Of a stretch of 8,064 nucleotides of DNA, positions 1-6,835 are shown piece by piece. The notes under the pieces are model-generated. The model was not told the DNA's origin. It ran no database searches and worked only from the letters and a program-made list of their open reading frames with translations. Numbering within the stretch: position 1 is the stretch's first letter; each line of letters starts with the position of its first letter. The translations under genes were made by a program, and so were the position numbers. The stretch is from Deltaproteobacteria bacterium (GTDB lineage: Bacteria > Myxococcota_A > UBA9160 > UBA4427): positions 1 to 8,064 of the forward strand of contig DRKE01000127.1 in NCBI GenBank assembly GCA_011051925.1, in the 5' to 3' direction.

Positions 1-1963
1 CCAGATCGATACGCCGCGCCCGGGCCGGCCCTGGGCGATCGTCGAGGCCTTCCGTCGCGGCGCCAGCGTCGGGGAACTCCATCGGCGAACCGGAATCGAT
101 CCCTGGTTCCTGCGGAACCTGGAGGAGATCGCCCGGGCCGAATCGCGTCTGGCCGGCGCGACGGCGAAGGAACGCGATCGTTGGCTTCGCCCGGCCAAAG
201 AGATGGGATTCTCCGACGCACGGATCGGGGCGCTCTGGGGGACGAGCGAGGAGGAGGTCCGGGCGCGTCGCGTGGCCCTCGGAATCCGTCCGGTCTACAA
301 GCGGGTCGACACCTGCGGCGCCGAGTTCGAGGCCCATACGCCCTATCTCTACTCGACCTACGAAGCGGAATGCGAAGCCCAGCCGACGGATCGGCGGAAG
401 ATCATGATTCTCGGCGGAGGACCGAACCGGATCGGACAGGGGATCGAGTTCGACTACTGCTGCGTGCATGCGGTCTTCGCGCTGCGCGACGCGGGCTTCG
501 AGACGATCATGGTGAATTGCAATCCCGAAACGGTCTCGACGGACTACGACACGAGTGATCGCCTCTACTTCGAGCCGCTCACCCTCGAAGACGTCCTCGA
601 GATCGTCGAGCGCGAGAAGCCGGAAGGCGTGATCGTCCAGTTCGGCGGGCAGACGCCCCTCAAGCTCGCAGTCGCCCTCGAACGCGCCGGAGTGCCGATC
701 ATCGGGACACCGCCGGATGCGATCGATCTCGCAGAGGATCGCGAACGCTTCGATGCGCTGCTCGGCCGGCTGGGACTCGAGCGACCGGCGGGCGACGTGG
801 CGCGCAGTGCCGAAGAGGCGGAAAGGACGGCCGGACGCATCGGCTATCCGGTCCTCGTGCGGCCCTCGTACGTGCTCGGTGGACGGGCGATGCAGATCGT
901 CCAGGACGTCGACGGCCTCCGCCAGTACATGCGATTCGCCGTGCGCGCGTCCCCGGAACATCCGGTCCTGATCGATCGGTTTCTCGCGGACGCGATCGAA
1001 GTCGACGTCGACGCGATCTGCGACGGCGAGCGCGTCGTGATCGGCGGCATCATGGAACACATCGAGGAGGCGGGGATCCATTCGGGGGACAGCGCGTGTT
1101 CGTTGCCTCCGTATTCCCTGGCGCCGGAACGCATCGGGGAGATCCTCGACGCGACCCGGAAACTCGCGCTCGAGATCGGTGTTCGGGGGCTCATGAATGT
1201 CCAGTACGCGGTCAAGGACGAGCAGATCTACGTGATCGAAGTCAATCCCCGCGCTTCGCGGACCGTGCCCTTCGTCTCGAAGGCGATCGGCACTCCCCTG
1301 GCGAAGCTGGCGGCGCTCGTGATGGCGGGGCGGAGTCTCGAATCCCTGGGCTTCACGAAGGAGATCGTGCCGACGCATTTCTCTGTCAAGGAGGCGGTCT
1401 TCCCCTTCGTGAAGTTCGCGGGTGTCGACATCCTCCTCGGACCCGAGATGAAGAGCACGGGCGAGGTGATGGGCATCGATTCCGATTTCGGCCGTGCCTT
1501 CGCCAAGGCCCAGATCCAGGCGGGAAACAGTCTCCCGACGGAGGGCACCGTGCTGGTCTCGGTTCGGGCCGAGGAACACGAACGCGTGCTGGAACCGGTC
1601 AAGACCCTCGTCGACCAGGGGTTCAGCGTGATCGCGACGACCGGAACCGCGAAGATGCTCGCCTCGATGGGGATCGACGCCGAAGTGATCAACAAGGTCC
1701 ACGAGGGCTCCCCCCACACGGCCGATCGGATCGAATCGGGCGATGTCACGCTCGTGATCAATACGGTCGGCCCCGATCTGCAGGCCATCGAGGACTCGAA
1801 GTCGCTGCGGCGGGCCGCGCTCCTGCGCGGGGTCCCCTACTGCACGACGCTTTCGGCGGCCCGGGCTTCGGCGGATGCGATCGTCGCCCTGCGCGCCCGG
1901 CGGATCGGCGTGCGTTCGCTCCAGGAAATCCACGAGTCGAGCGCCGTCCCGACAGCGCGTTAG
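1..1963 (+). CDS. carB: Carbamoyl-phosphate synthase large subunit, C-terminal 653 residues (5' end outside window)
   Basis: The large subunit of carbamoyl-phosphate synthase makes carbamoyl phosphate from glutamine-derived ammonia, bicarbonate and 2 ATP, for pyrimidines and arginine. The frame is open from base 2 with no start in view, so the protein is cut. The usual length is about 1,070 residues. Numbering from the first codon seen, the order is: end of the oligomerisation domain (1-130, with WFL and VYKRVDTC-type landmarks); second half-synthetase with GGGPNRIGQG at 138-147, GGQTPLKLA, the ATP-grasp loop RPSYVLGGRAM at 287-297 and EVNPRASRT at 413-421; then a methylglyoxal-synthase-like allosteric domain from about 515 (TTGT 546-549, NKVHEG 564-569, INT 586-588). 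This half phosphorylates carbamate. Similarity to E. coli CarB as I remember it is very strong end to end. Two positions of the nucleotide effector site appear substituted. recG follows after 23 bases, suggesting co-transcription. carA is not in the window. Confidence 0.98.
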   Translation, partial: QIDTPRPGRPWAIVEAFRRGASVGELHRRTGIDPWFLRNLEEIARAESRLAGATAKERDRWLRPAKEMGFSDARIGALWGTSEEEVRARRVALGIRPVYKRVDTCGAEFEAHTPYLYSTYEAECEAQPTDRRKIMILGGGPNRIGQGIEFDYCCVHAVFALRDAGFETIMVNCNPETVSTDYDTSDRLYFEPLTLEDVLEIVEREKPEGVIVQFGGQTPLKLAVALERAGVPIIGTPPDAIDLAEDRERFDALLGRLGLERPAGDVARSAEEAERTAGRIGYPVLVRPSYVLGGRAMQIVQDVDGLRQYMRFAVRASPEHPVLIDRFLADAIEVDVDAICDGERVVIGGIMEHIEEAGIHSGDSACSLPPYSLAPERIGEILDATRKLALEIGVRGLMNVQYAVKDEQIYVIEVNPRASRTVPFVSKAIGTPLAKLAALVMAGRSLESLGFTKEIVPTHFSVKEAVFPFVKFAGVDILLGPEMKSTGEVMGIDSDFGRAFAKAQIQAGNSLPTEGTVLVSVRAEEHERVLEPVKTLVDQGFSVIATTGTAKMLASMGIDAEVINKVHEGSPHTADRIESGDVTLVINTVGPDLQAIEDSKSLRRAALLRGVPYCTTLSAARASADAIVALRARRIGVRSLQEIHESSAVPTAR

Positions 1964-1986
1964 TCTCGCCGGGGAGGTCGGGCCTC

Positions 1987-4527
1987 ATGTCCGGGACGCG
2001 GAGCGAGACGCTGCACGAGGAGATCGACGCGCTCTGTCGGGCGATCGGCGTGGTCGCGCGTTCCGAAGCGGATCCGGATGCCGTGGATCCGAAGCGCGCG
2101 GAGGAGGCCGTTGCCGAAGCCGAGCGGCGGCTCGAAGCCGTTCTCTCCCGAAGCCTGCCCGTCGAATTGAAACAGCGCCTCGTCCGTATCCGGAAGGGAC
2201 TGGCTGCCCGGCAGCCGGGAACGCCCCGGCGCGCGCTCGGTCGGGCGCTGCTCGAAGGGGTCGATCCCCTCGCGCGAGCGGGATGGAGCCAGGAACTGCT
2301 CGGCCGCTCCCTCGCCGCGCTGCCCGGCGTCGGGCCCAGGCGGGCCGAGGGTTTCGCTCGGCGCGGGTTCGAACGGATCAGCGATCTCCTCTTCTGGCTC
2401 CCGACCCGCTACGAGGACCGCCGGCGGGTCGTCGGGGTCGCGGATCTCCGCGTCGGCGCCAATGCCACCTTCGTCGCCGAAGTCAAGGTCGTCGATCAGG
2501 TGGCGACACGCCGGGGGGGCCGTTTCGGAAAGATCTTCCAAGCCGTCGTCGGGGACGATGACGCGGTCGTCACCCTGAAATGGTTCCGGGGCGGTGAAGC
2601 CCTCGCGAGTCAGGTCGTGAAGGGGCGTTGGCTTCTCGTTTCCGGAGAGGTCCGGCGCTACCGCTTCTCGAAGGAGCTGATCCATCCCGAGATCGAGGTG
2701 ATCCCCACTCCCGAAGACCGCGAGAAGGGCGGGGTCGTCGGAGGGGCGAAGAGCTCGGGGCGGGCCGGTGCGGAGTCCGGCGGCGCGGAGCGGGAACGAC
2801 GGGGTGGACCGTGCGAGGGGCCGACGGGCGGCAGGGTCGGCCTTCGCGATCTCGGTCGTGTCGTGCCCGTCTATTCGGCTCCGGACGGGATGAACCCGCG
2901 GACCCTGCGCCGGTTGATCGGGCAGGCGGTGGAGACCCATGCCGATCTCGTCGTCGGCTTCCTGCCGTCGGAATGGGTCGAGGCGCGTGGGCTGCCATCC
3001 GTGGCCGAGGCGCTGCGCGCCCTGCATCAGCCCGATGCCGGAATCGGGATCGATCGCTACGAGGCCTTTGCCTCGCCCGCCCACGAGCGACTCGTGCTCG
3101 AAGAACTCTATCTCCTGGAGCTGGGGCTGGCGCTGCGGCGCGCGGCGGGTGCCGGACGGCCGGGGATCGCGATCGACACGAGTCGCCCCGAGTCCCGCAC
3201 GGCTGCGCTGGCCCTGCCCTTCCGGCTCACGGGTGCCCAGCGCCGGGTCATCTCCGAGATCCTGGGGGATCTCGGACGGCCCCATCCGATGAATCGGCTC
3301 GTCCAGGGGGATGTCGGGAGCGGAAAGACCGCGGTCGCGATTCTCTCCGCTGTCGCCGTCGCGGCCTGCGGAGGGCAGACCGCGTTGATGGCCCCGACCG
3401 AGCTGTTGGCGGAGCAGCACTACCGGACCCTGGTCCGGATGGTCGAGATCGCGAAGGGGGGCATGCCGCTGCGGATCGGTCTCCTGACGGCTTCGCTTCC
3501 CCGGGCCGAGATCAAGGCCGTGCGGGGACTCCTCGCCATGGGCGAGATCGATCTCGTCGTCGGGACCCACGCCCTCGTCCAGGGCGAGGTGGCCTTCCGG
3601 AATCTCGTCCTGTCGATCGTCGACGAACAACATCGCTTCGGCGTGATGCAGCGCGCGGCCCTGGCGGCCGCGCGTCCCGACGGACGCTTCCCGCACCGGT
3701 TGGTGATGACGGCGACGCCGATTCCGCGCAGCCTCGCGATGACCCTCTACGGGGAGCTCGATCTGTCGATCATCGACGAGCTTCCTCCCGGGCGGCTGCC
3801 GATCGAGACGATCCTGCTTCGTGCCGGGGAGGGCCAGCGCGTGATGGATCTGATCCGCGAGACGCTCGCCCGGAACGAGCAGGTCTACGTCGTCTACCCT
3901 CTCGTCGAGGAGAGCGAGAAGCTCGATCTCCGCTCGGCGATCGAATCGCGGGACCGGATCGCCCGGGCCTTTCCCGGACATCGGGTGGACCTGGTCCACG
4001 GTCGGCTCGACGCGGCGGATCGCCAGGCCGCGATGGACCGGTTCTTTTCCGGCGAGACCGCCATCCTGGTCGCGACGACCGTGATCGAGGTCGGGGTGGA
4101 CGTTCCCGGCGCGACACTGATGGTGATCGAGCACGCCGAGCGATTCGGGCTCGCGCAACTGCATCAGCTACGGGGCCGTGTGGGGCGCGGCGGGGCGCGC
4201 GGTCGTTGCGTGCTCGTCGCCCGGGGAAGCAGCGAGAAGAGCGAGGCGCGGCTGCGCGCGATGGTCCGGACGCGGGACGGCTTCGAGATCGCAGACGCCG
4301 ATCTCGAGATCCGCGGGCCCGGGGATTTCCTGGGGACGCGCCAGTCGGGCCATCTGCCGGAGCTGCGGATCGCCGACCTGCTGAGGGATGCGCGGCTCGT
4401 CGCCGTCGCGCGCGCGGCCGCGCGGGAGACAGTCGATCGGGATCCGGGCCTCCGCCATGCACCCGTCGTTCGGCGGGCCGTACGAGAGCGCTGGGGCACG
4501 CGGATCGATCTGTCAGGGGTCGGCTGA
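1987..4527 (+). CDS. recG: ATP-dependent DNA helicase RecG, long form (846 residues)
   Basis: RecG is a superfamily 2 double-strand translocase that remodels stalled replication forks and branch-migrates Holliday junctions. Visible motifs are: Q-motif region 412-420, Walker A GDVGSGKT 441-448, motif Ia APTELLAEQH 469-478, DEQH box 546-549, TATPIPRS 575-582, motif V around 699-707 (VIEVGVDVP), motif VI QLRGRVGRG 727-735, and the C-terminal TRG region 764-788 (GDFLGTRQSG). The conserved N-terminal part (LPGVG at 112-116, RYEDRR 141-146) aligns with the start of E. coli RecG (693 residues), leaving an extension of about 105 residues, mainly charged and helical-looking. A Gly/Glu/Arg-rich insert lies at about 243-289, after the OB-fold wedge. 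ATG 1987 is chosen because GGGGAGG at 1971-1977 lies 9 bases upstream. The frame stays open further upstream, but there it overlaps carB and is not RecG-like. Function is certain; the role of the added segments is unknown. Confidence 0.97.
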   Translation: MSGTRSETLHEEIDALCRAIGVVARSEADPDAVDPKRAEEAVAEAERRLEAVLSRSLPVELKQRLVRIRKGLAARQPGTPRRALGRALLEGVDPLARAGWSQELLGRSLAALPGVGPRRAEGFARRGFERISDLLFWLPTRYEDRRRVVGVADLRVGANATFVAEVKVVDQVATRRGGRFGKIFQAVVGDDDAVVTLKWFRGGEALASQVVKGRWLLVSGEVRRYRFSKELIHPEIEVIPTPEDREKGGVVGGAKSSGRAGAESGGAERERRGGPCEGPTGGRVGLRDLGRVVPVYSAPDGMNPRTLRRLIGQAVETHADLVVGFLPSEWVEARGLPSVAEALRALHQPDAGIGIDRYEAFASPAHERLVLEELYLLELGLALRRAAGAGRPGIAIDTSRPESRTAALALPFRLTGAQRRVISEILGDLGRPHPMNRLVQGDVGSGKTAVAILSAVAVAACGGQTALMAPTELLAEQHYRTLVRMVEIAKGGMPLRIGLLTASLPRAEIKAVRGLLAMGEIDLVVGTHALVQGEVAFRNLVLSIVDEQHRFGVMQRAALAAARPDGRFPHRLVMTATPIPRSLAMTLYGELDLSIIDELPPGRLPIETILLRAGEGQRVMDLIRETLARNEQVYVVYPLVEESEKLDLRSAIESRDRIARAFPGHRVDLVHGRLDAADRQAAMDRFFSGETAILVATTVIEVGVDVPGATLMVIEHAERFGLAQLHQLRGRVGRGGARGRCVLVARGSSEKSEARLRAMVRTRDGFEIADADLEIRGPGDFLGTRQSGHLPELRIADLLRDARLVAVARAAARETVDRDPGLRHAPVVRRAVRERWGTRIDLSGVG

Positions 4528-4579
4528 AGGCGAAAAAGGGGCTGGCAGCGCGGAGAAGGCGCCTCCGGCGGGTTCAAGC

Positions 4580-4606
4580 TTGACGTGCGACGTGCCGTAG
4601 AGTAAT
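4580..4606 (+). promoter_or_regulatory. Candidate sigma-70-type promoter for the leader peptide and leuA
   Basis: TTGACG at 4580-4585 matches five of six bases of the -35 consensus. AGTAAT at 4601-4606 matches four of six of the -10 consensus, with a short 15-base spacer. A start site would fall near 4612-4615, almost on the ATG of the leucine-rich short frame at 4615, so that frame might be translated leaderless. This is the best promoter-like pair in the gap, but the spacing is suboptimal and the -10 is weak. Its position just before the leader frame is the main support. Confidence 0.35.
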
Positions 4607-4614
4607 CCAGAGCC

Positions 4615-4758
4615 ATGCACGATTCCGAACCCACGACCGACCTGCAGTCGATCTGGCCCGCAGGAGCCCGAAGGACCTCGGGTCCCACCGTGGGGTCGTC
4701 TTCCCTGCTGCTTGCCGGAAGCCTGCTCGCGCTCCTTATCGGGGCGGGTGGGGCCTAG
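4615..4758 (+). CDS. Putative leucine-rich leader peptide (leuL-like), 47 codons
   Basis: A short frame begins at ATG 4615 and ends at TAG 4756-4758. Its second half contains leucine at residues 31, 32, 33, 37, 38, 40 and 41, then Ile42, that is seven Leu codons (CTG, CTC, CTT) in eleven. The first half is ordinary and polar. A shorter version of 22 codons could start at GTG 4690, with AAGGA at 4671-4675 as a rather distant ribosome binding site. That size is closer to known leader peptides such as E. coli LeuL (28 residues). The frame sits directly upstream of a strong hairpin and leuA, the arrangement expected for ribosome-mediated attenuation, where slow decoding of Leu codons signals leucine shortage. 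The peptide itself would then have no function. The alternative is a small single-pass membrane peptide, since the Leu-rich part is hydrophobic enough. I recognise no homologue; the call rests on context and codon content. Confidence 0.6.
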   Translation: MHDSEPTTDLQSIWPAGARRTSGPTVGSSSLLLAGSLLALLIGAGGA

Positions 4759-4819
4759 CGTGCGCTGATCGAAGCGATTCGAATCGACAGGACCGAGAAG
4801 CACGAAGCCCCCGCCCGCC
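4743..4819 (+). promoter_or_regulatory. Alternative RNA pairing competing with the attenuator hairpin (1:2 pairing)
   Basis: GGCGGGTGGGG at 4743-4753, spanning the last codons of the leucine-rich frame, is complementary over 11 bases (one G-U pair) to CCCCGCCCGCC at 4809-4819. The latter covers the inner end of the 5' arm of the 4801-4843 hairpin and part of its loop. Both structures cannot form fully at once. A ribosome finishing at the stop codon 4756 would cover 4743-4753; one stalled at the first Leu codons (4705-4713) would leave it free. G-rich and C-rich runs pair easily by chance at this base composition, so this needs conservation evidence. Confidence 0.45.
4775..4786. promoter_or_regulatory. 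Perfect 12-bp palindrome, function unknown
   Basis: CGATTCGAATCG reads identically on both strands. It lies between the leader stop codon and the attenuator-like hairpin. It could be a protein-binding site or simply a by-product of the many CGAT and TCGA words in this genome. No second copy was noticed in the gap. Confidence 0.2.
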
Positions 4820-4843
4820 TGATCCGCCGGAGGGGGCTTCGTG
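4801..4843 (+). terminator. Attenuator-like hairpin between the leader peptide and leuA (no U-tract)
   Basis: CACGAAGCCCCC at 4801-4812 and GGGGGCTTCGTG at 4832-4843 form a perfect 12-bp stem with a 19-base loop. It is the strongest local inverted repeat in the recG-leuA gap and lies 42 bases after the stop codon of the leucine-rich frame. In an attenuation model this is the switch element whose formation depends on leader translation. The stem is followed by GTTCCGGGCC, without a run of T, so a standard intrinsic terminator is not clear. It might instead act as a pause, a Rho-linked stop, or a translational switch. Confidence 0.55.
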
Positions 4844-4896
4844 GTTCCGGGCCGCACCCGACCTCCTGATCGAGACGCATGCCTTGCCCCCTCCGG
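4827..4896 (+). promoter_or_regulatory. Alternative RNA pairing of the hairpin 3' arm with a downstream segment (3:4 pairing)
   Basis: CCGGAGGGGGC at 4827-4837, most of which is the 3' arm of the 4801-4843 hairpin, is perfectly complementary over 11 bases to GCCCCCTCCGG at 4886-4896. The two are separated by 48 bases. With the upstream 1:2 pairing this gives four segments that can pair 1:2, 2:3 or 3:4, the formal layout of trp-type attenuators. The 3:4 loop is longer than in typical cases and no T-run follows. Which state permits leuA expression cannot be decided from sequence. Confidence 0.4.
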
Positions 4897-4936
4897 GATC
4901 CCGTGAATCGGGATCGGGGGCCAGAGCCTGGCCCCC
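4897..4936 (+). promoter_or_regulatory. Two adjacent hairpins in the leuA 5' untranslated region
   Basis: GATCCCG at 4897-4903 pairs with CGGGATC at 4909-4915 (7 bp, 5-base loop TGAAT). It is followed at once by GGGGGCCAG at 4916-4924 pairing with CTGGCCCCC at 4928-4936 (9 bp, 3-base loop AGC). Both are perfect and end 32 bases before the leuA ribosome binding site. The second could act as a terminator-like or RNA-stabilising stem, but no T-run follows. The first abuts segment 4886-4896, so these stems may belong to the same switch. Confidence 0.45.
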
Positions 4937-4979
4937 AGACGCAGACAGCGCATCGCCATCGAGCACATGGAGAGTCACC

Positions 4980-6779
4980 ATGGATCCGCAGACAGTCGAA
5001 ACGAAGACGAAACATCCCGGACGGGCGCGAAACGCTGCGGGCAACCGTCCCGGCGTGATGCCCGCAGGCCGTTACAGTCCTTTTTCTCCGGTCGATCTGC
5101 CCGATCGGCGCTGGCCCTCGCGGCGGATCGAACGGGCGCCGCGCTGGTGCAGCGTCGATCTCCGGGATGGCAACCAGGCGCTGGTCGAACCGATGGGCTG
5201 GGTGCGGAAGATCCGGCTCTTCGAAACCCTGGTGGCGATCGGGTTCCGGGAGATCGAGGTCGGTTTTCCGAGTGCCTCGCAGACGGAATTCGACTTCGTC
5301 CGGCGTCTCATCGAAGAGGGTCGGATCCCGGATTCCGTCACGATCCAGGTCCTCACGCCATGTCGGGACGATCTGATCGAGCGGACCTTCGAGGCGATCG
5401 AGGGGGCGCGCCGTTCGATCGTGCATTTCTACAACTCGACCTCCCCGCTCCAGCGCCGCGTCGTCTTCGGCAGCGATCGGAAGGGCATCGAGGCGATCGC
5501 CGTCCGCGGCGCGGAGCGGGTCAAGGCTGGAGCGCGATCGCTGCCGGCGCAGGAGATCCGATTCGAGTATTCGCCCGAAAGCTTCACGTCGACCGAACCC
5601 GACTTCTCGGTCGAGATCTGTCGATCGGTGATGCAGGTCCTCGAAGCGACCCCCGACGAACCCGTGATCCTCAATCTGCCGGCGACGGTCGAGGTCTCGA
5701 CCCCGAACGTGCATGCCGACCAGATCGAATGGTTCGGGCGTCATCTTCGCGAGCGGGAGGCCGCCATCGTGAGCGTCCATCCCCACAACGACCGTGGCTG
5801 CGGCGTGGCCGCCGCCGAGCTCGCCCTGTTGGCCGGGGCCGAGCGGGTCGAGGGCACGCTCTTCGGGAATGGCGAGCGGACGGGCAACGTCGACCTCGTG
5901 ACCCTCGCGCTCAACATGATGAGCCAGGGGATCGATCCGGAACTGGATCTGCGGGATCTGCCTGCCCTCGTCCGGCGCGTCGAAGCGGCCAATCGGCTGC
6001 CGGTCCACCCTCGCCATCCCTATGCCGGCGAACTCGTCTTCACGGCCTTCTCGGGTTCCCATCAGGATGCGATCCGCAAGGGCCTGGGCCGTCTTCATCG
6101 CGAGGGGCGTTCCGATTGGGAGGTGCCCTACCTGCCGGTCGATCCCGCTGATCTGGGTCGCACCTACGAGACGGTCATCCGGATCAACAGTCAGTCGGGC
6201 AAGGGCGGTGTCGCCCACGTGCTCGAGACCGATTCGGGCCATGCCCTGCCGAGGAGGATGCAGATCGAGTTCTCGAAAGCCGTCCAGCGGCATGCCGAAG
6301 AGACCGGCGCGGAAATCTCCGCTGACCAGATCCGCACGCTCTTCGAGCGCGAATACCTCGGCGTCGAGGGCGGACCCCGTCTGGCGGGCGACCGTCGTCT
6401 GGAGAGGCATGGCGATGGGAGCCGCGACGTGTTCCAGGGGATCCTCGAATGGGGGAGGGAGCGTCATGCGCTCTCGGGGCAGGGAGCGGGGCCGATCGAT
6501 GCCTTCGTCGAGGCGCTCAACAAGACCCTCGGCATCGGGATCCGCGTGGGGGACGACCATGAGCATGCCCTCGGTGCCGGGGCGGCGGCGATGGCCGTCG
6601 CCTACGTCGAAGTCGTCTTCGCTCCCGACAAGCGTCTGTTCGGAGCGGGGGTCGCGGCGAGCATCGTCGAGGCATCCTTTTCGGCGGTGCTCTCCGCAAT
6701 CGCACGGGCGGCCGGGCGGGGCTGGATCGAGGCCCCGACGGGGTCCGAGCGAAAAGCACTCGGTGGAGGCGCGACGTGA
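4980..6779 (+). CDS. leuA: 2-isopropylmalate synthase, type 2 (LeuA, 599 residues)
   Basis: LeuA condenses acetyl-CoA with 2-oxoisovalerate to 2-isopropylmalate, the first committed step of leucine synthesis. The catalytic TIM-barrel domain shows LRDGNQ at 61-66 (substrate Arg and metal Asp), HPHND at 267-271 (two metal-binding His) and GNGERTGN at 296-303. The linker has NSQSGKGG at 403-410. The C-terminal domain (about 480-599) resembles the leucine-binding regulatory domain and carries GAGVAASI at 555-562, so feedback inhibition by leucine is likely. Wording and length match the long actinobacterial-type family (M. tuberculosis LeuA) better than the shorter E. coli enzyme (523 residues). 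ATG 4980 is chosen because GGAGAG at 4969-4974 lies 5 bases upstream. An in-frame TTG at 4884 would add 32 low-complexity residues and read through the RNA hairpins, so it is unlikely. The leucine-rich frame and hairpins upstream suggest attenuation control. No other leu gene is in the window. Confidence 0.97.
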   Translation: MDPQTVETKTKHPGRARNAAGNRPGVMPAGRYSPFSPVDLPDRRWPSRRIERAPRWCSVDLRDGNQALVEPMGWVRKIRLFETLVAIGFREIEVGFPSASQTEFDFVRRLIEEGRIPDSVTIQVLTPCRDDLIERTFEAIEGARRSIVHFYNSTSPLQRRVVFGSDRKGIEAIAVRGAERVKAGARSLPAQEIRFEYSPESFTSTEPDFSVEICRSVMQVLEATPDEPVILNLPATVEVSTPNVHADQIEWFGRHLREREAAIVSVHPHNDRGCGVAAAELALLAGAERVEGTLFGNGERTGNVDLVTLALNMMSQGIDPELDLRDLPALVRRVEAANRLPVHPRHPYAGELVFTAFSGSHQDAIRKGLGRLHREGRSDWEVPYLPVDPADLGRTYETVIRINSQSGKGGVAHVLETDSGHALPRRMQIEFSKAVQRHAEETGAEISADQIRTLFEREYLGVEGGPRLAGDRRLERHGDGSRDVFQGILEWGRERHALSGQGAGPIDAFVEALNKTLGIGIRVGDDHEHALGAGAAAMAVAYVEVVFAPDKRLFGAGVAASIVEASFSAVLSAIARAAGRGWIEAPTGSERKALGGGAT

Positions 6780-6780
6780 C

Positions 6781-6808
6781 CTGATTCGACGCGCGTCTTG
6801 CCTACAAT
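6781..6808 (+). promoter_or_regulatory. Weak candidate promoter ahead of the nuclease gene
   Basis: TACAAT at 6803-6808 matches five of six bases of the -10 consensus. The only -35-like partner at fitting distance is CTGATT at 6781-6786 (three of six, 16-base spacer). It lies in the 56-base gap after leuA. No terminator-like hairpin was seen after leuA, so read-through is equally possible. Confidence 0.3.
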
Positions 6809-6835
6809 GGATTCATCCAGGGGGGTGGGTCGTCC

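Noticed and set aside
1960..4164. Open frame of 734 codons on the reverse strand opposite recG
   Set aside because: It lies wholly opposite a confident recG. Its translation is charged and low-complexity with no recognisable motif. Long antisense frames are expected at this G+C content.
4560..4570. Small hairpin after recG as a terminator
   Set aside because: It has only 4 base pairs around a 3-base loop and no T-run follows, which is too weak to call.
2628..4583. Open frame of 651 codons in another + frame inside recG
   Set aside because: The product is Arg/Gly/Asp-rich and without motifs, typical of a shifted frame in a high-G+C gene. recG covers almost all of it.
4513..4968. Reverse-strand frame of 151 codons across the recG-leuA gap
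   Set aside because: It has no recognisable motif and overlaps the recG end and the RNA hairpins. The + strand features explain the region better.
4884..4979. Upstream in-frame TTG start for leuA
   Set aside because: The 32 added residues are Pro/Ser/Gly-rich, no ribosome binding site precedes the TTG, and the segment encodes stable hairpins. ATG 4980 has GGAGAG at 5 bases.
4755..6566. Open frame of 603 codons on the reverse strand opposite leuA
   Set aside because: It mirrors the codon bias of leuA and shows no domain motif; leuA on the + strand is certain.
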